A stretch of 64,000 nucleotides of DNA, from assembly GCF_003121485.1 (NCBI RefSeq), contig NZ_QAVX01000005.1, positions 42,184 to 106,183 on the forward strand, in the 5' to 3' direction. Origin of the DNA: Dyella sp. C11. GTDB lineage: Bacteria > Pseudomonadota > Gammaproteobacteria > Xanthomonadales > Rhodanobacteraceae. The stretch's first letter is position 1. The number at the start of each line of letters is the position of its first letter. The notes under the pieces were generated by a model. The model was not told the origin of the DNA, made no database searches, and worked only from the letters and a program-made list of their open reading frames with translations. Made by a program: the position numbers and the translations under genes. Below, piece by piece: positions 27,480 through 35,460 of the stretch.

Positions 27480-29713
27480 TACAGCGTCACCAGCAAGGCG
27501 TAGAGGGATTGCATCAAGGCCGCAAAATCCGCGGTCCAGCGACGCGAGGCCGACGGATCGGTTTTCACCGAACGACTGTCGTTGAGCTTGTCGGCATCGA
27601 GCAGGATCTTTTGCTCGGGGTCCAACTCCGCCGACGCCACTTTGGACGGCCCCGTGAAGACGAAGCGCGCCCAGCGGCGGTCGTCATCCCAATGCACGTC
27701 TTCGTGGCTGCCATCGGCAAACGTGACACGCAGGATCTGCGGTACGCGCGCGCCCTCGCGAACGACCGTAACCGTGCCTCGCCAAGGAAAAGTGCCGGTC
27801 TTCTTTCCATCGGTGTCAGACGATTGCTTGTCCCAGGCATCGCGCTGCTTCTGCACCTGCTTGTCGCGATCGTCGGCCGTGAATTCGCTGCGCTCGCCCT
27901 GCTTCACCCAGCTACCGGCCAGTGGCAGTACTTCCTGGTTGTCGATGGATTCGATGCGGTCGTCGATGTGGGACGTGCCATAGACGAACTGGTCGAAAAC
28001 CTCGTTCACCGCACGTGCGTTGCCCGATACATCGATCAACGTGGCGCGCAGGTCGGCCACGGACGGATGGCGGAAATGCCAGCGGCGGTAGTACTCGCGC
28101 ATGGCACGCGCCATCACGTCGTGGCCAAGCCGCTCTTCCAGATCGTGCATGGCCGTGGCGGTGCGGGAGTAACCCGTGCCGTAGCTGGAACTGGAAAAGC
28201 GATCCCAGCTGTTCTGGCCCAGTGGATCGAAAGGATGCGACAGACCCGCATCCACGCGCTCGGAAACGAACACGTCCATCGATGGCGTGATGCCCGCGCG
28301 GCGCAGCCACGTGCCTGGGGTGAGGATGCGCTGGTTGCGTTCGCGCAGCATGCGCTCGTCCCAATACTCGTTGATGCCCTCATCGAGCATCGGCTCTTCG
28401 AATTCGTTCGAAGCGAGCAAGCCATAGAAGTAACCGTGGCCGAATTCGTGGATGGTCACGAAGTCGATGTTCCACTGGTCCATCGTGTCCTTGTCGATCT
28501 CCTTGTCGCCTTCGGCCGTGAAGAAGGTCGGGTACTCCATGCCGCCCGCTTCCTGTGCGTTGAACGGTGGCACCACGGCCGTCACCGTGTGGTACGGATA
28601 AGGACCCAGCGTGTTGGAGAAATAGGTCAGCGAATCCAGCGTGGCCTTGAGCACGGGCTTGGCGCTCGCCACGTATTCGGGCGGATAGATCACGCGTACG
28701 GCCACTTTCGGGCTGCCCGGGCCTTGCCAGTGGTCGTCCAGCGTCCGGTAACCCTTGGCCGCGACCCAGGCGAAGTCGTGCACGTCGTCCTGCACGAAGT
28801 GATAGGTGGTCTTGCCGTCCTGCTCCGTGGGCTCGTCCTGCTGCGCACCGACGGCACCGACGGTGTAGTCGGAAGGCACCGTCACGCGCACGTCATAGCT
28901 GCCGAAATCGGCATAGAACTCGCTGTTGAAATGGAATTCGTGCGCATTCCACTGCACCTGCGTGGCGCCCCGCTCGCCGGGCAGTTCAAGGACGGCGATC
29001 TTGGGAAACCACTGCGCGACAAGATTGAAATCGCCCCACCAGCCGGTGCGCTCCACCACGCGCGGCAGCTGGCTGATGAAGTCGATATCCAGCGTCAACG
29101 TGGCGCCCGGAAGCACGGGTTCGGCCAGGTCGATGCTGGCGACGGTCTGGTCGGTCGCCGGGCCGTCGTCCGGATGCACGAAGCTCCACTTCAGTGCGGC
29201 ATTGCCCTGCTGCACGGACTTGAGGTCGATCCAGCCCCACTCGCCCTTTTTCAGCGCCGCGTTGCCGCGCGAATGACCATGCGCAGTGAGTACGTTGCGT
29301 TCGGTGAAGAACGTGCTGCCCTCGTTCTGGAAGGCATTGAGATACAGATGCAGGTAGATGCGGCTGACCGGCTGGTTGCTGCGGTTACGCCAGGTCAGCT
29401 GCTCGCTGCCGGTGACCGTGTGTTTGGCGGCGTCCAGTTCCGCGTCGATGCGGTAGCCGACCACACGATCGGACAACGTGGCCTCTTTGCCGGTACGAAT
29501 ACCGCCCCAGGCATCGGGCGCACTCGCCTCATGCGGTGCGGAGGCATGGGCCTTGGCAAGGGGAATGGCCACCGGAACCACCACGCTGGTCGCGGGTGCC
29601 GGAGTGGACGTAGTGGGCGCGGGCGCATTCTGCGCGGCGGCGACCGATGACACCATCAAACTGCAGGCCAGCAACCACCCACGGCGCGGCATGCCTTCCA
29701 TCCGTATCCCCAT
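27479..29713 (-). CDS. M1 family zinc metallopeptidase (gluzincin), secreted
   Basis: An exported aminopeptidase-like enzyme of 744 residues. A signal peptide (to about VSSVAAA) precedes a Pro/Thr/Ala linker. The zinc site is H422-E423-x-x-H426 (IHEFGHGYFYG), with the third ligand E445 in MLDEGINEYW, the exact 18-residue spacing of M1 enzymes. The GAMEN-type exopeptidase loop appears as EAGGMEYPTFF. The ATG at 29713 follows GGGGGAGGG; a longer in-frame start at 29776 lacks this. The last base of the stop overlaps the membrane protein gene downstream. The substrate is not known. Confidence 0.92.
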   Translation of the reverse strand: MGIRMEGMPRRGWLLACSLMVSSVAAAQNAPAPTTSTPAPATSVVVPVAIPLAKAHASAPHEASAPDAWGGIRTGKEATLSDRVVGYRIDAELDAAKHTVTGSEQLTWRNRSNQPVSRIYLHLYLNAFQNEGSTFFTERNVLTAHGHSRGNAALKKGEWGWIDLKSVQQGNAALKWSFVHPDDGPATDQTVASIDLAEPVLPGATLTLDIDFISQLPRVVERTGWWGDFNLVAQWFPKIAVLELPGERGATQVQWNAHEFHFNSEFYADFGSYDVRVTVPSDYTVGAVGAQQDEPTEQDGKTTYHFVQDDVHDFAWVAAKGYRTLDDHWQGPGSPKVAVRVIYPPEYVASAKPVLKATLDSLTYFSNTLGPYPYHTVTAVVPPFNAQEAGGMEYPTFFTAEGDKEIDKDTMDQWNIDFVTIHEFGHGYFYGLLASNEFEEPMLDEGINEYWDERMLRERNQRILTPGTWLRRAGITPSMDVFVSERVDAGLSHPFDPLGQNSWDRFSSSSYGTGYSRTATAMHDLEERLGHDVMARAMREYYRRWHFRHPSVADLRATLIDVSGNARAVNEVFDQFVYGTSHIDDRIESIDNQEVLPLAGSWVKQGERSEFTADDRDKQVQKQRDAWDKQSSDTDGKKTGTFPWRGTVTVVREGARVPQILRVTFADGSHEDVHWDDDRRWARFVFTGPSKVASAELDPEQKILLDADKLNDSRSVKTDPSASRRWTADFAALMQSLYALLVTL

Positions 29714-29789
29714 GTAACCCTCCCCCGAAGGAACGCCCAGCCTGCGGCATCGGCGCATGGCCATCCTATAGGCCAAAGGTCACGGTGAC

Positions 29790-31433
29790 TCAATAGACGT
29801 CGCGGCGATAGCGGCCTTGTTCACGCAGTTGTTCCACCACGGCATCGCCCAGCGATGCACGCAGCACCGCGTCCACGCCCGGTGCCATGCCGGCAAGGCT
29901 GCCGCAGACATAGATGGCTGCGCCCTGCGCCACCCATGTGCGCAAGGTGTCCGCGTGTTCGCCCAGGCGATCCTGCACATAGGCGCGCGTATCGCCTTCG
30001 CGTGACCAGGCAAGGTCAAGTCTTTCGAGCGCGCCTTGCGCCTGCCACCGCTGAATCTCGTCGCGATGGTAGAAATCGTGACCGGGTTGGCGTTCGCCAA
30101 ACAGCAGCCAGTTGCGGTGATGTCCGGCGGCGATGCGCGCTTTCAACAGCGCGCGAAGACCCGCGAGCCCGGTGCCGTTGCCGATCAGCAGCAGCGGCCT
30201 ATCATCGGCGGGCGCATGGAAGCCGGGGTTGGCGCGAATACGCAGCGCAATCTCGCCACCCAGCGGGGCATGCTGCGTGAGCCAGCCAGAACCGATGCCT
30301 GGCGAGCCATCCTCGCGATGCATGCGTCGCACGAGCAAATGCAGCGCGCCATCCGATGGCAACGAGGCAATGGAATATTCGCGATGCGGTAGCGGCTGCA
30401 GCGTGGCAACGACCTCTGCCGGCGACATGCCTTTTTCGATGCCATTGTCTGGAAGATGACTTTCAGCGAGCCATTCGCGCAACGACGCACGCCTTCCTTC
30501 GCGTTCGACCTGCGCATCGCCATCCATCGTCCTCGCGGCAAGCCAGCGTTCGACGTCGCTGGTTGCATGTCGCGGCCCGATCTCCACCAGGTCACCGGCC
30601 TGCCAAACGGCATCACCCTCATACGGACGCAAGGCAAGATGAAAACACGCACCACCAACACTGCCCGGGTTGAGCAGCGTGCGTTCCACGAGTCGCCAGC
30701 GCTGATATTCCGGCGGCTGCCAATCCGGCAGTTCGACGGCACCTGACAAGACGGCGAGATGGTGCTGCCAATGGCGCAAGGCCGCCGCGTCGCCGTTGTC
30801 CACTTCCACCGGATCGAACAGCGGCGCCGCACCGCTTTGCTGCAACCAGTGTTGCAACGCGCGGCCGAAACCGCAGAAATCCTCGTAATCGCTGTCGCCC
30901 AACGACAGCAAGCCATAGCGCAGCCCTGCCAAGGCTTGCGGTGCACGCATGGCCTGCATCACGAAACGTGCAGCGCTGTCCGGCGCATCGCCTTCGCCTG
31001 TCGTGCTTGCCACGAAAAGCACGCGATCGGTGACAGCAAGCATCGCTACATCCAACTGGCCCAGTTCAATCAGACTCACCGAGGTGCCTGCCTTTTGCAG
31101 GCTATGTGCCGTCTGTTTCGCCCATTGCTCGGCGGTGCCGGTCTGGCTGGCGTACGCAACCAACAGCGCTTGCTGCGATGACTGGGCCGATGGCTCAAAC
31201 ACCACCGATGCACCAGCAGCACGACGACGATGCCATCCGAGCCCAACCGTAAAGGCAGCCCACACCAGCAGCACGGCGGCAGCGGCCAGCTCATGCGAAG
31301 CGCGTGGCACCACCCAGTCGCCATCTTTCGCATGCCACATCATCAGGCCGCCAATCATCAGCGCCAGCAGCACCCACAGCACCACATTGCCCCAGGCGGG
31401 GCGCGGCAACGACACGGCAGAGGTGGCGCTCAT
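29790..31433 (-). CDS. membrane-anchored flavodoxin/FAD/NAD(P)H reductase (CysJ-like)
   Basis: A diflavin reductase of 547 residues that should take electrons from NADPH through FAD to FMN. Unlike soluble CysJ it begins with two membrane helices (about 15-33 and 48-67). Then come a flavodoxin domain (about 88-230, with SQTGTAEQWA and STTGEGDAPD for FMN), an FAD domain (REYSIAS), an NAD(P) domain (LIGNGTGLAGLRALL, YVCGSLAGMA) and the typical C-terminus RRDVY. No cysI-type sulfite reductase is nearby, so sulfite is unlikely. It is last in the PepSY-DUF2271-DUF4198-apbE operon, and its ATG overlaps the apbE stop (ATGA). I infer that it feeds electrons to the PepSY membrane protein. Confidence 0.88.
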   Translation of the reverse strand: MSATSAVSLPRPAWGNVVLWVLLALMIGGLMMWHAKDGDWVVPRASHELAAAAVLLVWAAFTVGLGWHRRRAAGASVVFEPSAQSSQQALLVAYASQTGTAEQWAKQTAHSLQKAGTSVSLIELGQLDVAMLAVTDRVLFVASTTGEGDAPDSAARFVMQAMRAPQALAGLRYGLLSLGDSDYEDFCGFGRALQHWLQQSGAAPLFDPVEVDNGDAAALRHWQHHLAVLSGAVELPDWQPPEYQRWRLVERTLLNPGSVGGACFHLALRPYEGDAVWQAGDLVEIGPRHATSDVERWLAARTMDGDAQVEREGRRASLREWLAESHLPDNGIEKGMSPAEVVATLQPLPHREYSIASLPSDGALHLLVRRMHREDGSPGIGSGWLTQHAPLGGEIALRIRANPGFHAPADDRPLLLIGNGTGLAGLRALLKARIAAGHHRNWLLFGERQPGHDFYHRDEIQRWQAQGALERLDLAWSREGDTRAYVQDRLGEHADTLRTWVAQGAAIYVCGSLAGMAPGVDAVLRASLGDAVVEQLREQGRYRRDVY

Positions 31434-32401
31434 GACGCCAGCGCTGCCTCGAAAGCAGGTGACAGGCGTTCTTCCAGGCCGTTCGTACCGCGCAGGATGA
31501 ACATCACCGCGAGTCCGCGTTCGCTTGCATAAGCGAGGCCTTTTTCGGGCCCGAGCACCGTCATCAACGTGCCCATGGGATCGGCACTCATGGCATCCGC
31601 CGCGAGCACGCTCACCGACGCCACGGTATGAGGCACGGGCCAACCGGTGTGCGGATCGATGTGATGGGAATACGTGGTGCCATCGGCTTCGAACTGGCGG
31701 CGATAGTCGCCCGAGGTAGCGATGGCACGTCCGCTGAGGCACACCACCTGGCTCAACTGGTCGGCATGTTGCACAGCGCCCAGGGCAGCACCGGGACGTT
31801 CGATGCCGATGCGCCACGGCGACCCATCCGGCTTTCGACCCTTGCCCTTCAGTTCACCGCCGACCTCGACCAGCCAGGCTTCAATGCCCAGGCCATCGAG
31901 ATGGCGACCGAGCAGATCGACGCTGTAACCCTTCGCCACCGAGGACAAATCCAGGTAGATGCCACCCGGTTGATACACGCCATGCGTGGCGGCATCCAGC
32001 TTGATGTGCCACCAGCCGATGCGTGCCCGCATGGCATCGATGGATTCGCGCGATGGCGGCTCATGCTGCATCGCTGCGGGGCCGAAGCCCCACAGATTCA
32101 CCAACGGCCCCACCGTGGGGTCGTAGGCACCCTCGCTGTCACGTGCCACGTGCAGTGCATGCCTGACCACCTCGAAGCATTCGGCAGGCATCACATGCCA
32201 GGTGCCCGCCGGTGCGGCGTTGAAACGTGACAGCGCGGAAGCGGGCTTGTACGTGCTCATCTGGTCATCGACCAGATCGAGCACGCCTTGTATGCCCTGT
32301 GCGCACGACGCGAGCGACAAGCCTGCCGGCATCACGGCGCGCACCGACCAGAAGGTGCCCATGGTTTCGCCCTGTACGGATTGCACGGCGACGTAACTCA
32401 T
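31430..32401 (-). CDS. apbE: FAD:protein FMN transferase
   Basis: ApbE splits FAD and links FMN by a phosphoester to a Thr or Ser of a target protein on the periplasmic side. The 323-residue protein shows the family core: GETMGTFWSVR near the N-terminus, SALSRFN, a DPTVGPLVNLWGFGP block, YLDLSSVAKGYSVDLL, the catalytic-site VEVGGELKGKG, and ATSGDYRRQF with SHHIDPHTG, plus Asp-rich metal ligands in AADAMSADPMGT. No clear signal peptide is visible, which is unusual because most ApbE proteins are exported lipoproteins. I use the ATG at 32401; a TTG two codons upstream is possible. The likely target is the DUF2271 protein two genes upstream. Confidence 0.92.
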   Translation of the reverse strand: MSYVAVQSVQGETMGTFWSVRAVMPAGLSLASCAQGIQGVLDLVDDQMSTYKPASALSRFNAAPAGTWHVMPAECFEVVRHALHVARDSEGAYDPTVGPLVNLWGFGPAAMQHEPPSRESIDAMRARIGWWHIKLDAATHGVYQPGGIYLDLSSVAKGYSVDLLGRHLDGLGIEAWLVEVGGELKGKGRKPDGSPWRIGIERPGAALGAVQHADQLSQVVCLSGRAIATSGDYRRQFEADGTTYSHHIDPHTGWPVPHTVASVSVLAADAMSADPMGTLMTVLGPEKGLAYASERGLAVMFILRGTNGLEERLSPAFEAALAS

Positions 32402-32438
32402 GGGCAACTCAGTTCGCGGAGGGGAACCACGCCGCGCA

Positions 32439-33251
32439 TTACTGCGGCAGCACTTCCAGCGTGGCGGCGTACGAAAGACGACGCACCTTCGCCTGCTTGA
32501 TGCTGCTCTTGTCGTCCTGCGTGCTGGCGTTCACCCAGTACATGCCGGCATGCGGCCAGGTGATGTTGAACTTGCCGTCCTTGTCAGTGGTGACGTCGAT
32601 TTCTTCGGGCGCATTGCGGTAACGCGTTTCGCCGGCAATCGCCATCACCTTCAGGTTGGACGCCGGCTTGCCGTCGATCAGCAGCTGGAACGTGGCGGCT
32701 TCGCCCGAGGCCAGGTCGGTGACGTTGGTCACCGGCACCAGCTCAAGCCCCTTGCCGCTGGGCTTGAGTGCACCGTTGCTGGGCTTGCCGTTGGTGACGA
32801 ACGTTTCCACGCGACTGATCGACTCGGACACTTCGACGTTCTTCGCATTGGACGGAATCTGCTTGGACAGGTCCGCCGCATCGCCACGCCAGCGCTTCTT
32901 CTGGCCGTCCACTTCATAGTTGGCGAACAGGCCACCGTTCACCGCGGCGATCTTGTACGTGCCGGGCTGGGTCAGATGCACGTCGAACGTGCTGCGGTAC
33001 TGGCCCGTCAGTGCGTTCTCGGCTTTGGCCGTCTGGCCGTCCGGTGCGGTGATCGTGACGCGGTCCAGCGCCACCGGCATATGGTCGGGATAGAACAGGT
33101 CGTTGGACACGGCGGCATCCACCGTCACCCAGGGATCGTTGCCCGACACGTTGGTGGCCGAGGGCACCATCCACATCTTGTGTGCCTGCGCCGAGAGCGG
33201 CAGCACCAATGCCAGCGCGAGCGCGCCCCACTTCATGGAATGCTTGATCAT
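32439..33251 (-). CDS. DUF4198 periplasmic protein (putative metal-binding)
   Basis: A 270-residue exported protein of the DUF4198 family, loosely related to the NikM/CbiN-type metal proteins. The signal peptide ends LSAQA, so the mature protein would begin HKMWMVP with His24 as its new N-terminus; an N-terminal His followed by a Trp is characteristic of this family and could bind Cu, Ni or Fe. YPDHMPV supplies another His (H57). Two beta-sandwich repeats follow, the second with TDKDGKFNITWPHAGMYWV, the usual carboxypeptidase-regulatory-like fold. It sits between DUF2271 and apbE in the operon. Its function is unknown. Confidence 0.82.
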   Translation of the reverse strand: MIKHSMKWGALALALVLPLSAQAHKMWMVPSATNVSGNDPWVTVDAAVSNDLFYPDHMPVALDRVTITAPDGQTAKAENALTGQYRSTFDVHLTQPGTYKIAAVNGGLFANYEVDGQKKRWRGDAADLSKQIPSNAKNVEVSESISRVETFVTNGKPSNGALKPSGKGLELVPVTNVTDLASGEAATFQLLIDGKPASNLKVMAIAGETRYRNAPEEIDVTTDKDGKFNITWPHAGMYWVNASTQDDKSSIKQAKVRRLSYAATLEVLPQ

Positions 33252-33269
33252 GATGTTGTCTTCCTTCGA

Positions 33270-33785
33270 TTACGGGGCGAGATCGACCTTGACGGCACCC
33301 AGCTCGGTGCTGCCCTGGCCAGACAGTTGCTGCGGCGCAGTGGCAGGCCAGGTGAACGGCACGCGCACCACTTCGCGGCCTCCGGTTTCACGTGCGGCTT
33401 CCACCACCAGATCGTATTTGCCCGGGGCCAGGTCACCCAGCGGCGCCTTGCCTTCGTGGAAATTGAGCTTCTGGTCGCCGGCCGGACGCGTTGCGCCGGA
33501 CACGCCGTCCACCGGCATCTGCAGCTCGCGGCCACCGCGGCGCCACCACTGGCGCAGCTCGGGCAGCCACTTGGTGCCGGCACCTTCCTTCGATTCCTTC
33601 TGCGCATACCACACAGCCAGTTGCGCGGCGACGGAATGGTCTTCGCGCTCCACCCACACGGCGGTGTACGGGCGGTGGTACTCCGCCACATTGAGCTGCG
33701 GAATCTGCACGGTGACGTTGAGGTCCGCAGCCACGGCAGGCGTGGCGAGCAGGAGCGCGGGGAGAGTCAGGGAAATGCGGCGCAT
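33270..33785 (-). CDS. DUF2271 periplasmic protein with an ApbE flavinylation motif
   Basis: A 171-residue exported protein. A signal peptide (MRRISLTLPALLLATPAVAA) precedes a beta-rich DUF2271 domain with YHRPYTAVWVERED. Residues D93-G94-V95-S96-G97-A98-T99 match the recognition pattern Dxx(S/T)GA(S/T) used by ApbE to attach FMN, as in NqrC and RnfG. T99 is the predicted linkage residue. The ATG at 33785 is preceded by GAGGAAA; an in-frame start at 33830 would spoil the signal peptide. With apbE two genes downstream, this is very likely a covalent flavoprotein and the electron acceptor or shuttle of the cassette. Confidence 0.85.
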   Translation of the reverse strand: MRRISLTLPALLLATPAVAADLNVTVQIPQLNVAEYHRPYTAVWVEREDHSVAAQLAVWYAQKESKEGAGTKWLPELRQWWRRGGRELQMPVDGVSGATRPAGDQKLNFHEGKAPLGDLAPGKYDLVVEAARETGGREVVRVPFTWPATAPQQLSGQGSTELGAVKVDLAP

Positions 33786-33890
33786 GGTTTCCTCGAATGG
33801 CGGCGAGAAGAAATGGGAAGAACGTGGCAAACGTTGAACGGCGCACGGCGGGCGACGGTGATCTTCACGCGCGCGCCCTCACCTTTCATG

Positions 33891-34532
33891 TCAGTGGATG
33901 AACAACAGCGCGAGCACCAGCGGCAGCACCAACCCGAACGCCACCAGCGGCCAGGTCGCGCCGCGCTGTGCGGCATGCATCTTCAACAGCAACAGCCCGG
34001 TGATCGAAAAGATCACGCAGGCCAACGCAAACACATCGATGAACAAGCCCCACGCCGGTCCCGCGTGGCGGCCTTTGTGCAAATCATTGAGATAGGCAAT
34101 GACGCCACGCGACGTGCGCTCGGCTTCCACCTTGCCGGTTTCGCGATCGATGCTTACCCACGCGTCGCCACCGGGGCGCGGCATGGAAATGTAGATTTCG
34201 TCCGACCAGTCGCCCGTGCGGCCGGCAACGTCGAAACCCAGCGAGGACGAAACCCAGTCGGCGACGGCACCGGGCAATGCGACGCCCTTGCGTTCGTCGT
34301 CGCCCGCGACGGCCTTGAGCAGCGACGCGGGCAATTGCGCGCTGCGATGCACGGTGGTCGCCTGCGCCTCGATCTGGCCGGCATGGTTGAGCGTGAAACC
34401 GGTGATGGCAAACAGCAGCATGCCCACCAGGCACATGGCCGAGCTGATCCAGTGCCACTGATGGAGCTGCTTGAGCCAGAACGAACGGCTCGATCCCATC
34501 TTGCTGTTGTGCGAGCGCGCCGCTGATTCCAT
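33891..34532 (-). CDS. PepSY-associated transmembrane protein
   Basis: The first gene of the flavin operon. The 213-residue protein has three likely membrane helices (about 28-48, 160-180 and 188-211) and a periplasmic PepSY-like stretch between the first two (EIYISMPRPGGDAWVSIDRE, then TGKVEAERTSRGVIAYLNDL). Histidines at H24, H27, H50, H152 and H156 lie at the helix ends, positions that could bind haem or a quinone. PepSY membrane proteins include siderophore-iron reductases and are proposed to pass electrons across the inner membrane. I infer that role here because a flavoreductase and a flavinylated periplasmic protein are encoded in the same operon. Confidence 0.85.
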   Translation of the reverse strand: MESAARSHNSKMGSSRSFWLKQLHQWHWISSAMCLVGMLLFAITGFTLNHAGQIEAQATTVHRSAQLPASLLKAVAGDDERKGVALPGAVADWVSSSLGFDVAGRTGDWSDEIYISMPRPGGDAWVSIDRETGKVEAERTSRGVIAYLNDLHKGRHAGPAWGLFIDVFALACVIFSITGLLLLKMHAAQRGATWPLVAFGLVLPLVLALLFIH

Positions 34533-34686
34533 GCCTGTCTTTCAGGGATTCTCGAGGGTGGTGCCGGCGCCATGTGGAAGGGCGGCGCATGCAACCGAGT
34601 CGCGCGCCCGCTGTCTCAACCCGTGCCGGAGCGCTAAGCTGCCACATCGCGGGCGGCCTGTTCCTGACACAAGCCGGGATGGTGCC

Positions 34687-34705
34687 ACAAATGAGAATCA
34701 CTCGC
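34687..34705. promoter_or_regulatory. Fur-like site between the PepSY flavin operon and the two-component system
   Basis: The 19 bases containing AATGAGAATCACTCGC match the classical Fur box at 12 of 19 positions by hand count. The core AATGAGAAT is shared (as its reverse complement) with the site in front of the siderophore receptor at 1760-1778. It lies 155 bases upstream of the PepSY gene and 66 upstream of the response regulator gene, so it could control either or both. No strong -10/-35 pair is evident in the 238-base gap (34533-34770). Confidence 0.5.
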
Positions 34706-34770
34706 AATTCAATCACACTGAGCGACGCGCTTCCCCAAGCGCCGGTATACCGCCCTCTCTGGAACCCGAC

Positions 34771-35460
34771 ATGCGCATCCTGATTGCCGAGGACGACCCC
34801 TCCATTTCCGCCGGTGTCAGCGCCGCGCTGCGCCAGGGTGGCCACGCGGTGGACAGCGTGACGGATGGCGCCAAAGCCGACGCCGCACTCCGCGACACAC
34901 CGTACGACCTGCTCATACTCGACCTTGGCCTGCCCAACCTGGACGGCGCCGACGTGCTGCAACGCCTGCGCAAGCGCGGCACCGGTTTGCCGGTGCTGGT
35001 GATCACCGCGCGCGAAGGCCTGCGCGAGCGCGTGCGCGTGCTCGATCTGGGTGCCGACGACTATCTGGTGAAGCCCTTTGCGCTGGCCGAGTTCGAAGCG
35101 CGTGTACGCGCCCTGCTCCGCCGCTACACCTCGCAGGGTGCGCCCGAACTCACCATGGGTCGCCTGCGCCTGGATCTTCCCGGACATCGCGCATGGATCG
35201 ACGACAAGCCGCTGGAACTCACCGCGCGCGAGTTCGGCCTGCTTGAAGCGCTGGCGGCCCGCCCGGATCGCGTCACCAGTCGCGCGCAACTCGTCGAAGC
35301 GCTTTGCAGCTGGGACGAAGAACTCACCGACAACGGCCTGGACATCGCCATCTATCGACTGCGCCGCAAGCTCGCCGACTCCGGCACGCAGGTGCGCACC
35401 ATCCGCGGCCTGGGCTACCTGCTCGAAGAAGCGAAGGAAGGCAAGGAAACCAAGGCATGA
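34771..35460 (+). CDS. two-component response regulator, OmpR/PhoB family (TctD/QseB-like)
   Basis: A 229-residue DNA-binding regulator. The receiver domain (1-115) has acidic residues at E7-D8-D9, the phosphoacceptor D51 (LLILDLGLPNLDG), the switch Thr in VLVITARE, and K in DYLVKPF. The winged-helix domain (about 125-220) ends with the OmpR-type IYRLRRKLADSG and IRGLGYLLEE. I start at the ATG at 34771; the longer in-frame ORF crosses the Fur site and has no conserved residues. Its stop overlaps the histidine kinase start (ATGA). It is divergent from the PepSY operon, so it could regulate that operon. Confidence 0.93.
   Translation: MRILIAEDDPSISAGVSAALRQGGHAVDSVTDGAKADAALRDTPYDLLILDLGLPNLDGADVLQRLRKRGTGLPVLVITAREGLRERVRVLDLGADDYLVKPFALAEFEARVRALLRRYTSQGAPELTMGRLRLDLPGHRAWIDDKPLELTAREFGLLEALAARPDRVTSRAQLVEALCSWDEELTDNGLDIAIYRLRRKLADSGTQVRTIRGLGYLLEEAKEGKETKA

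Noticed and set aside
27425-29650. 741-residue open frame antisense to the M1 peptidase
   Set aside because: Antisense shadow: the opposite strand holds an intact zinc site, signal peptide and ribosome site.
29790-31433. assimilatory sulfite reductase flavoprotein (cysJ)
   Set aside because: The protein has membrane helices, no cysI or cysH neighbour, and sits in a flavinylation operon.
32400-34526. 708-residue open frame antisense to the flavin operon
   Set aside because: It spans four well-supported genes on the other strand and has the composition of a shadow frame.
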